Part shown: in pieces, positions 8,285-16,291 of the stretch | How positions within the stretch are numbered: position 1 is the stretch's first letter | Layout of the letters: every line of letters starts with the position of its first letter | Assembly (NCBI GenBank): GCA_947503525.1 | Contig: CANNEA010000009.1 | Span: 62,001 to 126,000 of the forward strand | DNA from: an uncultured Carboxylicivirga sp. | Lineage (GTDB): Bacteria; Bacteroidota; Bacteroidia; Bacteroidales; Marinilabiliaceae | Reading direction: 5' to 3' | DNA length: 64,000 bases | Notes under the pieces: model-generated | What the model saw: only the letters and a program-made list of their open reading frames with translations | Database searches by the model: none | What the model was told of the DNA's origin: nothing | Translations under genes and position numbers: made by a program

Positions 8285-9559
8285 TTAGGCAAATAAATGC
8301 ATTCCTTCTCCTCTAAACAAGCTACCAACAATAGTCATAACAATGTATGCCGTAATAATAATGGTGAACAAAGCCATTACCAAATCAATTTTCACTGCTT
8401 TATGGTTGGATTTTAAATAATATAGAAATGCCGCTGCGGGCACAAAATACAATAGTAGCAAAAGCAAGCCGGTGCTTATCAAGACAGGCACATTTGGCAT
8501 CCATTCGCGCAGGTCAAGGAAATATTCACTCGTAAGAATTACAACTATCGTTAGTATAACAGCATAAATAACGGTGATGATCGTAATTTTCTTTCCCTGC
8601 TCTGAGTTGAACCACTTACCAACATTCAATTCCGGATAGTTGATAAATGGGATGTAAATAAAAAAGACGGTTACCAAAACAGGTATTACAAAAATCCCAA
8701 AACCCGGATGAATATGAAGCAACAACTCCTGAAAACCCATAAAATACCACGGTGCCTTACTTGGGTTGGGACTAATCAATGGGTTAGCTTTCTCCTGCAA
8801 TGGCGCATCAATCACCATAGAAAATAAAAGTAATGCAACGATTACTATCAAAGCTACGACTACCTCTTTATAAACAAGGTTCGGATGCGTATCAAGCATT
8901 GTTTTCTCTTCACAATTTTGAACCGTTACACCCTTTGATTTGCGAACCAACCAAAAATGGATTGACATCAGGAAAACCATTATTAAAGGCAACAAACCCG
9001 TGTGAAAGTGATAGAAACGCAATAAAGTAGTTTCTGTAACTTCGTTTCCTCCCCTTACTAAATCCGCTAAACTATCACCAACAAAGGGAATATAACTTAA
9101 CATGTTGGTCATGATGGTAACGGCCCAAAATGCCAACTGATCCCAAGGCAATAAATAGCCTGTAAAATTGGAGAACACAACAATAAACATCATTAACAAG
9201 CCATACAACCAGTTCTTGCGCCTCTCGTAATAAATCGACTGCGAATAGAATACACGGATAACGTGAAGAAAAGAAACCACTACCAAAAGCATTCCACTCC
9301 AATAATGCAAGTTGCGTAATAGTTGACCAAAAATCACTTCATTCTGTAATTCAATAATTGAATCGTAAGCTCCTTTCACTGAAGGAACATAAGCAAATCG
9401 CAAAAGCATTCCACTAATAAACAAAATGACAAATAGCAAGGCTGCTATTCCTCCTAAACCAAAGGTACGATTGAATTTAATGGCCTGGCTATTCACCTTT
9501 TTAGGATGTAGATGCAATAATAATTTAGTGATGGCCTTTGAGTGTCCACTTGTATTCAT
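8285..9559 (-). CDS. Cytochrome b (b6 plus subunit IV-like, fused) of a quinol:cytochrome c oxidoreductase
   Basis: 424 aa, with roughly seven to eight hydrophobic helices. Haem-ligand histidines appear as pairs at His85/His99 and His186/His201, spacings of 14 and 15 that match cytochrome b6 rather than bc1. The C-terminal part covers a subunit-IV-like region containing an APWYF motif where PEWY is found in many Qo sites. The protein would oxidise menaquinol and pass one electron to the downstream Rieske protein. It is the first gene of the minus-strand operon cytochrome b - Rieske - octaheme cytochrome c. Bacteroidota more commonly use alternative complex III, so a Rieske/b module here is noteworthy. 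Confidence 0.9.
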   Translation of the reverse strand: MNTSGHSKAITKLLLHLHPKKVNSQAIKFNRTFGLGGIAALLFVILFISGMLLRFAYVPSVKGAYDSIIELQNEVIFGQLLRNLHYWSGMLLVVVSFLHVIRVFYSQSIYYERRKNWLYGLLMMFIVVFSNFTGYLLPWDQLAFWAVTIMTNMLSYIPFVGDSLADLVRGGNEVTETTLLRFYHFHTGLLPLIMVFLMSIHFWLVRKSKGVTVQNCEEKTMLDTHPNLVYKEVVVALIVIVALLLFSMVIDAPLQEKANPLISPNPSKAPWYFMGFQELLLHIHPGFGIFVIPVLVTVFFIYIPFINYPELNVGKWFNSEQGKKITIITVIYAVILTIVVILTSEYFLDLREWMPNVPVLISTGLLLLLLYFVPAAAFLYYLKSNHKAVKIDLVMALFTIIITAYIVMTIVGSLFRGEGMHLFA

Positions 9560-9780
9560 AATACGCCCTTGAGTAAGTTTAAGTCGCGCTAAAATACAGG
9601 CTTTTATTTAAAATGTCGGAATATTAGCCCGAAAAATAAGAAGCAAAAGTTCTAATTTGGTATAATATCCTGCGAAACAGGAAAACCCTGCCATATGCTC
9701 TTGTTTTGAAGCCAGCTTTTTTTTTTAGCTTTGAATTCAGTTTCTTAGTAAAAAACATTGAAATCATTAAAACTATCAAT

Positions 9781-11967
9781 ATGCAAAAACTCATTTATAT
9801 TCTGGCCTTATTAATAATGCCTCTGGCACTGCATGCTCAGAAGAAAACCGTATCACTGGAAGATATTACTTCTCTGGGTACCTTTAGTGCTAAATCAGTT
9901 CATGGTCTTACATCAATGAATGATGGTGTGCATTATACCACACTTGAAGAAGGATCTAGAATTGAAAAATTTCAGTATTCAACAGGTAAATCGGCTGGTG
10001 TCATTATGGACCTCAACGAAATTGAGAATTGCCCCATTAAGCGCATTGAAGGTTATGAAATGAATGCCGCAGAAACCAAAGTGCTGGTTTACACAAATAA
10101 AGAACGAATTTATCGTCACTCGTTCAGGGCGGATTATTACGTATATGATCTTGAGCATAAAGAACTAAATCCACTTTCGGAAAATGGAAAGCAACAGATA
10201 GCTTCCTTTTCTCCTAATGGTGAAATGGTAGCATTTGTGCGCGAAAACGATCTATATCTAAAGAAACTTAAATTTGGTACTGAAAGTGCTATCACTAAAG
10301 ACGGAGAGTTTAACTCCATTATAAATGGAGCACCTGATTGGGTTTATGAAGAGGAATTTGGATCGAACCAAGCCTATGACTGGTCACCAAATAGCCTGGA
10401 GATTGCTTTTATTCGTTTCGATGAATCAAAAGTTAAAGAGTTTTCTTTCCCTGTATATCAGGCATCCTACCCTAATCATGAAGAAAACCAATTATATCCT
10501 GATCAGTCGCGCTTTAAATACCCTAAAGCCGGTGAGGATAATTCAATCGTGAGTGTTCATGTTTTCAATATTAAAAACCGAACGACAAAAACGATGGATA
10601 TTGGTTCGGAAACAGATATCTATATCCCACGTGTACGTTTCACCAATACGGAAGGAAAACTTGGAGTCATTAAAATGAATCGCCATCAAAACCAATTGGA
10701 TTTGATGATAGCGAATACAGCTTCGGGATTATGCAACACCATTTTCACGGATAGAAATGAGTACTATATCGAACAGGATGTGTTGGACAATCTTCAGTTT
10801 TTAGATGACAACAAACACTTTGTGTATGTAGGTGAACTGGATGGCTACAATCACATTCATTTGTATTCGATGGCAGGTGCTAAAGTGGGTCAGGTTACCA
10901 AAGGCGAATGGGACGTAACTGATTTCTTAGGCTACGACAGCAAGAAAAAGTTATTCTTTTATCAGGCTGCTGCCAAATCGCCTTTACAACGTGAAGTATA
11001 TGCTGTAAGAAGTGATGGTAAGAAGTTTATGACTTTCTCTACTAAAGAAGGCAGCAATCGTGCCGTTTTTAGTAAGGGTTTTAAATACTATATTAATTAC
11101 TTCTCAAATACCACAACTCCTAATTTGGTTACTCTTCACGACGACAAAGGAAAGTTAGTACGTGTACTGAAAGATAATGCCAGTCTGAAACAAACTGTCG
11201 AGGGTTATCAGCTTAGCCCGAAAGAATTTTTCTCATTCAAAACTTCTGAAGACATTGAATTAAACGGCTGGATGGTTAAGCCTCTTAACTTTGATGCCAA
11301 TAAAGAATATCCGGTATTGATGACACAATACAGTGGACCGAATTCTCAGCAAGTAAAAGATCAATGGAGAATTGGTTGGGAACAGTATTTGGCAGCCAAT
11401 GGCTACATGGTTGTATGTGTTGATGGCAGAGGAACAGGTGCCAGAGGAGAAGCATTCCGCAAATGCACCTATATGCAATTGGGTAAATATGAATCAGATG
11501 ATCAAATTGAAGCCGCCAAATACTTAGGCAATTTACCTTATGTAGATGCATCACGAATTGGTATTTGGGGATGGAGTTATGGTGGTTTTATGAGTTCTCT
11601 TTGTTTAAGTAAATCGGATGTATTTAAAGTAGGTATTGCAGTTGCTCCGGTTACCCACTACAAATATTATGATTCAGTTTATACCGAACGCTATATGCGT
11701 CGTCCGCAAGAAAATGCCAGTGGTTACAATGACAATAGCCCATTGAACCTTGCTGAAAATTTAAGTGGTCGTTTATTTTTGATTCACGGTACTGCCGATG
11801 ACAATGTTCATTTCCAGAACACAATGGAGTATGTTGATCGACTGGTACAAGCCGGTAAACAATTTGATATGTTTGCCTACCCTAACCGTAATCACAGCAT
11901 TTATGGCGGAAATGTGCGATCGCATTTATATAAAATGAAGGCCAACTTTATATTTAAAAATTTATAG
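9781..11967 (+). CDS. Dipeptidyl peptidase IV (S9B family), exported
   Basis: 728 aa. ATG at 9781 is chosen because a signal peptide ending LALHAQ follows it; an upstream in-frame start would place hydrophilic and Phe-rich residues before the signal. An N-terminal beta-propeller (about 20-480) is followed by an alpha/beta-hydrolase domain. Catalytic residues: Ser599 in GWSYGG, the Asp in TADDNVHF (673/674) and His705 in NRNHSIYGG. The family removes Xaa-Pro or Xaa-Ala dipeptides from peptide N-termini, here in the periplasm. The gene stands alone and has its own terminator. Confidence 0.92.
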   Translation: MQKLIYILALLIMPLALHAQKKTVSLEDITSLGTFSAKSVHGLTSMNDGVHYTTLEEGSRIEKFQYSTGKSAGVIMDLNEIENCPIKRIEGYEMNAAETKVLVYTNKERIYRHSFRADYYVYDLEHKELNPLSENGKQQIASFSPNGEMVAFVRENDLYLKKLKFGTESAITKDGEFNSIINGAPDWVYEEEFGSNQAYDWSPNSLEIAFIRFDESKVKEFSFPVYQASYPNHEENQLYPDQSRFKYPKAGEDNSIVSVHVFNIKNRTTKTMDIGSETDIYIPRVRFTNTEGKLGVIKMNRHQNQLDLMIANTASGLCNTIFTDRNEYYIEQDVLDNLQFLDDNKHFVYVGELDGYNHIHLYSMAGAKVGQVTKGEWDVTDFLGYDSKKKLFFYQAAAKSPLQREVYAVRSDGKKFMTFSTKEGSNRAVFSKGFKYYINYFSNTTTPNLVTLHDDKGKLVRVLKDNASLKQTVEGYQLSPKEFFSFKTSEDIELNGWMVKPLNFDANKEYPVLMTQYSGPNSQQVKDQWRIGWEQYLAANGYMVVCVDGRGTGARGEAFRKCTYMQLGKYESDDQIEAAKYLGNLPYVDASRIGIWGWSYGGFMSSLCLSKSDVFKVGIAVAPVTHYKYYDSVYTERYMRRPQENASGYNDNSPLNLAENLSGRLFLIHGTADDNVHFQNTMEYVDRLVQAGKQFDMFAYPNRNHSIYGGNVRSHLYKMKANFIFKNL

Positions 11968-11992
11968 TTCATTTTATCTATATAAAGAACAA

Positions 11993-12020
11993 AACCGGAT
12001 GTAATGCATCCGGTTTTTTT
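11993..12020 (+). terminator. Intrinsic terminator after the dipeptidyl peptidase gene
   Basis: Stem AACCGGATG / CATCCGGTT with a 5-nt loop, followed by a run of T. Confidence 0.85.
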
Positions 12021-12044
12021 ATGCCCTATTTTGTGAACCCTGAT

Positions 12045-12093
12045 TAAGGATGCGATCTTTATTTGCAAGACGCTAATAGAGAACGCATCCTTA
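12045..12093. repeat. 49-bp dispersed palindrome, copy 1
   Basis: An imperfect palindrome whose ends are TAAGGATGCG and CGCATCCTTA. It aligns without gaps over all 49 positions to the palindrome at 46807-46855, sharing for example the left-arm core ATGCGAT and TTTATTT. Copy 1 is less symmetrical in its centre than copy 2. It lies between the dipeptidyl peptidase terminator and the decayed repeat locus. Confidence 0.7.
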
Positions 12094-12108
12094 ATTAATC
12101 TGTTCTAA

Positions 12109-12422
12109 TCTGCCGATAAGGAAATAAGATCTGCATTTGGCTCAATTAACATTGGTACTATCGATAAGCTTTCTGCCAATAAATAATATGCTGCTGCATG
12201 TAAAGAAATAAAGGCTGCACATGGCGAAATAAACTCTGCAAGTGAAGAAACGCCTGTAGTAAATAAAAAAATCAGTCTGCCATTAAAGAATCCTTTCCTG
12301 CAAGCAGAGAGTTCCATTATGCAACTAAAGAAGTGACAGCTGCACATAGTGAAATTGCATCTGCTTTTACCACCATCCCATCTGCCGCTAAAGAAACTAA
12401 ATCTGCAATCAAAGAAAGGCTG
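12109..12422 (+). repeat. Degenerate 21-bp tandem repeat, about 15 units
   Basis: The motif TCTGCM/GCTGCA recurs at 12109, 12130, 12172, 12193, 12214, 12235, then at 12276, 12297, 12318, 12339, 12360, 12381 and 12402. Spacing is 21 bp or multiples of it, with one 1-bp register slip around the A-rich run near 12262-12272. Each unit reads as a heptad such as SAxKEIx or AAHxEIx, typical of coiled coil. No spacers separate the units, so it is not a CRISPR array. Confidence 0.7.
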
Positions 12423-12545
12423 GATTTCCGCACCTCTTTAAATCATCACATACTCCTTAGGCTTAGGCTCTTACCTGCCATTCATCAATGCAAATCGACA
12501 ATTAATCATTTGAAAGCTATCACTCGTCACAAAATACAGAAATAG
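12109..12545 (+). pseudogene. Decayed heptad-repeat coding sequence
   Basis: Reading the 21-bp repeats in frame gives SADKEIR, SAFGSIN, then a stop within SANK*, then AACKEIK, AAHGEIN, SASEETP. After the A-rich run the frame shifts, and the continuing heptads (AAHSEIA, SAFTTIP, SAAKETK, SAIKERL) are open to 12545. The upstream end runs straight into an in-frame TAA next to the 49-bp palindrome, with no start codon. At least one frameshift and one internal stop imply a relic of an Ala/Ser/Lys/Glu-rich coiled-coil protein. It lies upstream of an intact gene of an unknown Bacteroidota family; whether the two were once one gene cannot be told from sequence alone. Confidence 0.5.
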
Positions 12546-12635
12546 CACCTAAAAAAGGTGTTACGAATTCAAGTTTCTGTTATTAACCTATGTATGCTTA
12601 ATAGTAAGCATTATAAACCCTTAAAAATCCCCATT

Positions 12636-13310
12636 ATGAACTACAAACAACGTAACCATTTGGCCATGTTTATGGCAGTACAGCACGTATTTAAGACCTA
12701 CCCCACAGAACTCTCAGTAATAAAAGCTCTGGAAGGTTTTATTGCTAAGTTTAATGAATTACTGACTCAAATTAATGAGGTGTATCGCATTCAGCAAGGC
12801 CATACCACTGGCAGCAGCAAACTAAAACTTAAGGAAGAGGCCGAAATGATTGAAGCTACGGTACACTTAGCTGCTGCCATGTATGTATTTGCACAAGTAA
12901 CAGAGGCTCCCGACTTACAAGCTAAATGTGCTGTTTCAGTATCACTGCTCGAAAAAATGCCCGATCAGACCCTATTGGCCGCTTGCCTTAATATTTATAA
13001 TGAAGCCATAAAGCTAGGTGATGCATTAAGCGAATACGGCAAAAGCCCTGACGACATTGCTCGCACTAAAAAGGAAATCGACGATTTTTCCGTCCTTATC
13101 AGCTCTCCACGTTCAGCCATTGTTACCCGCTCGCAAGCCACGAAAGAGCTGGCCCTACTAATTGATGAGGCCAATGATTTGTTGCGTAACAAGGTAGATA
13201 AGCTAATGGAGTTACTTAAAGTGAGCCAAGCCAAAGTGTATAACACCTATCGATCTGCCCGTGTAATCGTTGATTTGCGAGGTGGAAAAAAAGTGGAAGA
13301 GTTTGAATAG
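12636..13310 (+). CDS. Conserved Bacteroidota protein of unknown function (YNTYRSARVI family)
   Basis: 224 aa from ATG at 12636 (MNYKQRNHLAMFM); an in-frame start at 12558 would add an unlikely leader. There is no signal peptide or membrane helix. The protein is predicted almost wholly helical, with an even hydrophobic/charged pattern, and ends in YNTYRSARVIVDLRGGKK, a C-terminal signature I recall from a family of similarly sized Bacteroidota hypothetical proteins whose function is not known. The gene follows the decayed heptad-repeat locus by about 90 nt and is the only intact gene between 11967 and 13529. Confidence 0.65.
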   Translation: MNYKQRNHLAMFMAVQHVFKTYPTELSVIKALEGFIAKFNELLTQINEVYRIQQGHTTGSSKLKLKEEAEMIEATVHLAAAMYVFAQVTEAPDLQAKCAVSVSLLEKMPDQTLLAACLNIYNEAIKLGDALSEYGKSPDDIARTKKEIDDFSVLISSPRSAIVTRSQATKELALLIDEANDLLRNKVDKLMELLKVSQAKVYNTYRSARVIVDLRGGKKVEEFE

Positions 13311-13337
13311 AACCTTATGCTTAAGCTAAAAAGGTGA

Positions 13338-13366
13338 ACCCTACTTGCCCATATGGCAGGTAGGGT
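13338..13366. repeat. Intergenic inverted repeat
   Basis: ACCCTACTTGCC pairs with GGCAGGTAGGGT across a 5-nt loop (one bulge). There is no T-run after it, so a simple terminator is not indicated. The rest of 13311-13475 shows no coding sequence. Confidence 0.5.
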
Positions 13367-13475
13367 GGACCGATAAGTTGGATATAACTTAAATTAGCAA
13401 CATCTCAAGTAACTGCGGTTCTGTCCGTTAGAAGTACTTATCTGGCTTCTATAAGCTTGACCAAATAAAGAGCAC

Positions 13476-13504
13476 AAAAAAAGAGCTACCCGATTGAGTA
13501 GCTC
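13476..13504 (-). terminator. Intrinsic terminator of the 13529-14353 gene
   Basis: Stem GAGCTAC / GTAGCTC; the A-run at 13476-13482 supplies a U-tract on the minus strand. Confidence 0.8.
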
Positions 13505-13528
13505 CAATTTTCCCTGGTCTCTGTCTCC

Positions 13529-14353
13529 CTATTGATTCATTGGAAAACTCTGCTCTCCTATTCGTATTTTTGATTCGGTATAATCCAGTTCCATATCAGG
13601 TAATCCTTCAATATCTACTGCAATCTTACCTTCCGTTATCTCTTTGCTTAAAACAATAAAGTGCAATGGTTCTGTAATATCCAACTCATACTTTATACCT
13701 TTTGAACTTACACCATTCTGAATACCATCTAATTTATACTCATCATCCCAAATATCAATAGGCGTATCATCACCTTTAACCCATGTTCTGGTAGTGTTTT
13801 GAGTATAATTAATTACAGCTCCGTTCTTCGATACTTTACCATCGGCAATAACAACATTAAATTGTAAACCTTCACCTTCAACCATGCCCAGGTTGGTAGC
13901 TACATTAGTGCCTTCAACCTTGTATCCGTTCTGGTAGAAGTTTTCATAAGTAGTGGTATGCTTACTGTCTTTCATGCGATACCAGTCGGTAGAAATTATA
14001 TTTAGTTTTCCTGATCGCTTAATACCATCTTTGCCGATCACCCCATCACCAAAATCAACCGTAATATTTTTAGGCCAAGAATTGTCCATCGGCTCAATAG
14101 TGATCACAGGACCTTCAGTAGAAGCCTTAAGCTCACTAGCCATGGCCGTTTCAAATTCAACTTCAGCTGTAATTACCGAGTTATCACTGCTATTTGATGC
14201 ATCCTGAAATTGCTTACTCACAATGGCATATTCTTGCAAAGCCTCTACACCTTCGTCAATTGAGTTAATTTGATTAATTTTTTCCTCCAATTCGCAGCTG
14301 AACATTCCAGCTGATGCAATAAGTGCAAATAAACTCCAAAATAAATTCTTCAT
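13529..14353 (-). CDS. Putative lipoprotein of unknown function
   Basis: 274 aa. The N-terminus MKNLFWSLFALIASAGMFSC is a signal sequence ending in a Bacteroidota-type lipobox with Cys20, followed by acidic residues as is common for surface lipoproteins. The remainder is Thr/Asp/Asn-rich with short beta segments (TVDFGDGVIGKDGIKRSGKL, TRTWVKGDD) and contains no cysteine cluster or catalytic motif. It is monocistronic, with its own terminator at 13476-13504. No family was recognised. Confidence 0.6.
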   Translation of the reverse strand: MKNLFWSLFALIASAGMFSCELEEKINQINSIDEGVEALQEYAIVSKQFQDASNSSDNSVITAEVEFETAMASELKASTEGPVITIEPMDNSWPKNITVDFGDGVIGKDGIKRSGKLNIISTDWYRMKDSKHTTTYENFYQNGYKVEGTNVATNLGMVEGEGLQFNVVIADGKVSKNGAVINYTQNTTRTWVKGDDTPIDIWDDEYKLDGIQNGVSSKGIKYELDITEPLHFIVLSKEITEGKIAVDIEGLPDMELDYTESKIRIGEQSFPMNQ

Positions 14354-14550
14354 GTGTAATTGTAGTTTTGTTGTTTTACAGATGGTGATACGGGCATAAG
14401 ATAAAATGGTTATGCCGATAACGAATCAAAACGATAGATAAAAAATCAATCTGTGATTCTGTTTAGGCATTAACCAATATAATAAGCAAAATGCTTTATC
14501 AATCATTTCGTTATACATTTGGTATTATCCCCTTATAAATCATCCTAAAC

Positions 14551-14590
14551 AAAAAAAGAAGGATGGAGTCTCCTCCATCCTTCTTTTATC
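14551..14590 (-). terminator. Intrinsic terminator of the 14607-14954 gene
   Basis: An 11-bp perfect stem GAAGGATGGAG / CTCCATCCTTC with a 4-nt loop; the A-run at 14551-14557 gives a minus-strand U-tract. Confidence 0.85.
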
Positions 14591-14606
14591 TTCCCAAATA
14601 TAATTG

Positions 14607-14954
14607 CTATGCGTCCGGTTCTTTTTGATTCTTCTGAATAACATAAAACAGTATCAGACTCAAACCTCCAAACAACAGTATCATTGACAAATAACACATT
14701 TCTTCAGGCATATTTGTATTGGCCTCCAATACTCCACCTAATACCACTCCAACTGCCAGTCCCACCAAGAACATTCCATACTTCAAGCTTAAGTAGTGTT
14801 TAGGTTTTCCATTAAACTGCTCAAAAATTGAAGCATCTTTACCAGCAGCAATCAAAGCCGTTCTTTCGATTCTACGACTCTTGAAATAAGATAAAGCTAT
14901 AATGACTGCAGGTATTCCTCCGAAAATAAAAATAATTGCTAATGCACCTTCCAT
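14607..14954 (-). CDS. DUF6249-like small membrane protein
   Basis: 115 aa with three hydrophobic segments: an N-terminal helix (GALAIIFIFGGIPAVIIALSYF), a middle helix (KYGMFLVGLAVGVVLGGVL) and a C-terminal helix (MCYLSMILLFGGLSLILFYVI). The soluble stretch between the first two is basic (KSRRIERTALIAAGKD). The pattern matches DUF6249 proteins of Bacteroidota, which are often beside ECF sigma/anti-sigma pairs, as here: it is divergent from the sigma gene at 15192. It could modulate that pair, but this is inference from context. Confidence 0.65.
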   Translation of the reverse strand: MEGALAIIFIFGGIPAVIIALSYFKSRRIERTALIAAGKDASIFEQFNGKPKHYLSLKYGMFLVGLAVGVVLGGVLEANTNMPEEMCYLSMILLFGGLSLILFYVIQKNQKEPDA

Positions 14955-15191
14955 GACTCAATATTTTAAAGTTATCTATTTATTAAATTTCTTACTCTCC
15001 TGGAGCGCTCATTCGTATGACGCCATCAAAATTTGATCGGTTACAAAAAGCTTCATTTTTTTTTGTCTGACCAAAAACCATTAACTTATGAATCGGATGG
15101 CGATCGCTTTAAGCATACAAAACAATAGTCTTTATAAATATCTTTTATAATAGTGTAACCATTTTTCTACAAGCGGCGTCCTATTTTACGA

Positions 15192-15767
15192 ATGAGCAAT
15201 AAAAAAGACATAGAGCTTATTAAAAGTATCCGAAACGGTGACATTGCGGCTTTTGCACATGTGATTGATAAATATCAACATATGGCATTTACCTTAGCAA
15301 AAGGCATAGTTAAGAATAAACAAGAAGCCGAAGAAGTTGCGCAGGATGCTTTTGTAAAAGTTTTTAAGTCTTTAGAAAATTACAAAGGTGATGCTGCTTT
15401 TTCAACCTGGTTGTATCGAATAGTATATAACACGGCTATTTCAAAACTAAGAAGCAGAAAACCGAAGACCGAAGATTTAGATAGTAAAGAGGCTGTATAT
15501 TTCGAAGCACATTACGCCGAAAATAATATGAATCGCCTTGAAAAACAGGAGCGAAAAAAATTACTAAAAGAGGCCTTAAACAATCTAAAAGAGGAGGATG
15601 CGTTTATATTAATACTGTACTATTATAAAGAACAAAGTATTGATGAAATAAGTAAAGCAACCGGACTATCCGCTTCAAATGTGAAGATTAAACTGCACAG
15701 AGGACGAAAACAAATGCATAATGAACTTAATACACTTTTAAAAGGTGAATTAAATTCAATTTTATAA
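15192..15767 (+). CDS. ECF-family RNA polymerase sigma factor
   Basis: 191 aa, full length for an ECF factor. Region 2 is visible at about 25-95 (VIDKYQHMAFTLAKGIVKNK, EAEEVAQDAFVKVFKSLENY, FSTWLYRIVYNTAISKLRSR), with the usual DAF/W core-binding and -10 recognition residues. Region 4 is at about 130-185 (QSIDEISKATGLSASNVKIKLHRGRKQM), a helix-turn-helix. The stop is 7 nt before an anti-sigma-like membrane protein, so the two form an operon. The target regulon is unknown. Confidence 0.93.
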   Translation: MSNKKDIELIKSIRNGDIAAFAHVIDKYQHMAFTLAKGIVKNKQEAEEVAQDAFVKVFKSLENYKGDAAFSTWLYRIVYNTAISKLRSRKPKTEDLDSKEAVYFEAHYAENNMNRLEKQERKKLLKEALNNLKEEDAFILILYYYKEQSIDEISKATGLSASNVKIKLHRGRKQMHNELNTLLKGELNSIL

Positions 15768-15774
15768 ATTTGGG

Positions 15775-16206
15775 ATGATGAAGAATAATAAACATAGAGA
15801 GCAAGAAGCTGACGATAAGCTTATTCAGGATCTATTTAAAGAATTTACGCCTGAAGAAGCTCCTGAATCGATCAAGCAGAATGCCATGAACAGGGTGTTG
15901 CACGATTGGGTTGAAAAACCTCAGACTTATCAGCCTTTAATAAATAAAAGCAATCGTTGGTGGATTATTCTTGGCTTAGCAGCAGTTTTGGCTATCGCAT
16001 TTATTGTAGATGCATCTGTATTACAGAATTACTTTAATGAATTCAATTTAAGTTCTGATTTTATTGATTTTTCATCGGTAAATGCAAGCTTAAAAAATTA
16101 CTTTGCCTTTGCCTCGCAAATACCGGCTATAGTCTATTTTATTGGAATGGGTATATTATTTCTATTGGGAATTGATAAGATCCTAAACCGATTGGCGAAT
16201 TATTAA
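15775..16206 (+). CDS. Anti-sigma-factor-like membrane protein
   Basis: 143 aa. A cytoplasmic N-terminal region of about 60 residues rich in Glu/Lys (DDKLIQDLFKEFTPEEAPES) is followed by two membrane helices (about 63-82, RWWIILGLAAVLAIAFIVDA; and about 118-138, PAIVYFIGMGILFLLGIDKI). It starts 7 nt after the ECF sigma gene and is probably translationally coupled. No zinc-binding anti-sigma motif is present, so the role is assigned by operon position. A terminator follows. Confidence 0.6.
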   Translation: MMKNNKHREQEADDKLIQDLFKEFTPEEAPESIKQNAMNRVLHDWVEKPQTYQPLINKSNRWWIILGLAAVLAIAFIVDASVLQNYFNEFNLSSDFIDFSSVNASLKNYFAFASQIPAIVYFIGMGILFLLGIDKILNRLANY

Positions 16207-16232
16207 AGAATACATACAATCATAAAACAAAA

Positions 16233-16266
16233 GAAGGCGAATCACATTTGATTCGCCTTCTTTATA
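16233..16266. terminator. Bidirectional terminator between convergent genes
   Basis: A 12-bp perfect stem GAAGGCGAATCA / TGATTCGCCTTC, loop CATT, then a T-rich tail; A-rich on the other side. Confidence 0.85.
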
Positions 16267-16291
16267 TTAATCTATTTCGAAACTATAACTT

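Noticed and set aside
12109-12422. CRISPR array
   Set aside because: Units follow one another directly, are degenerate and read as heptads; there are no spacers and no cas genes.
12333-12545. Independent small gene
   Set aside because: It is the open continuation of the decayed heptad repeat after the frameshift; no signal peptide or ribosome site supports a separate start.
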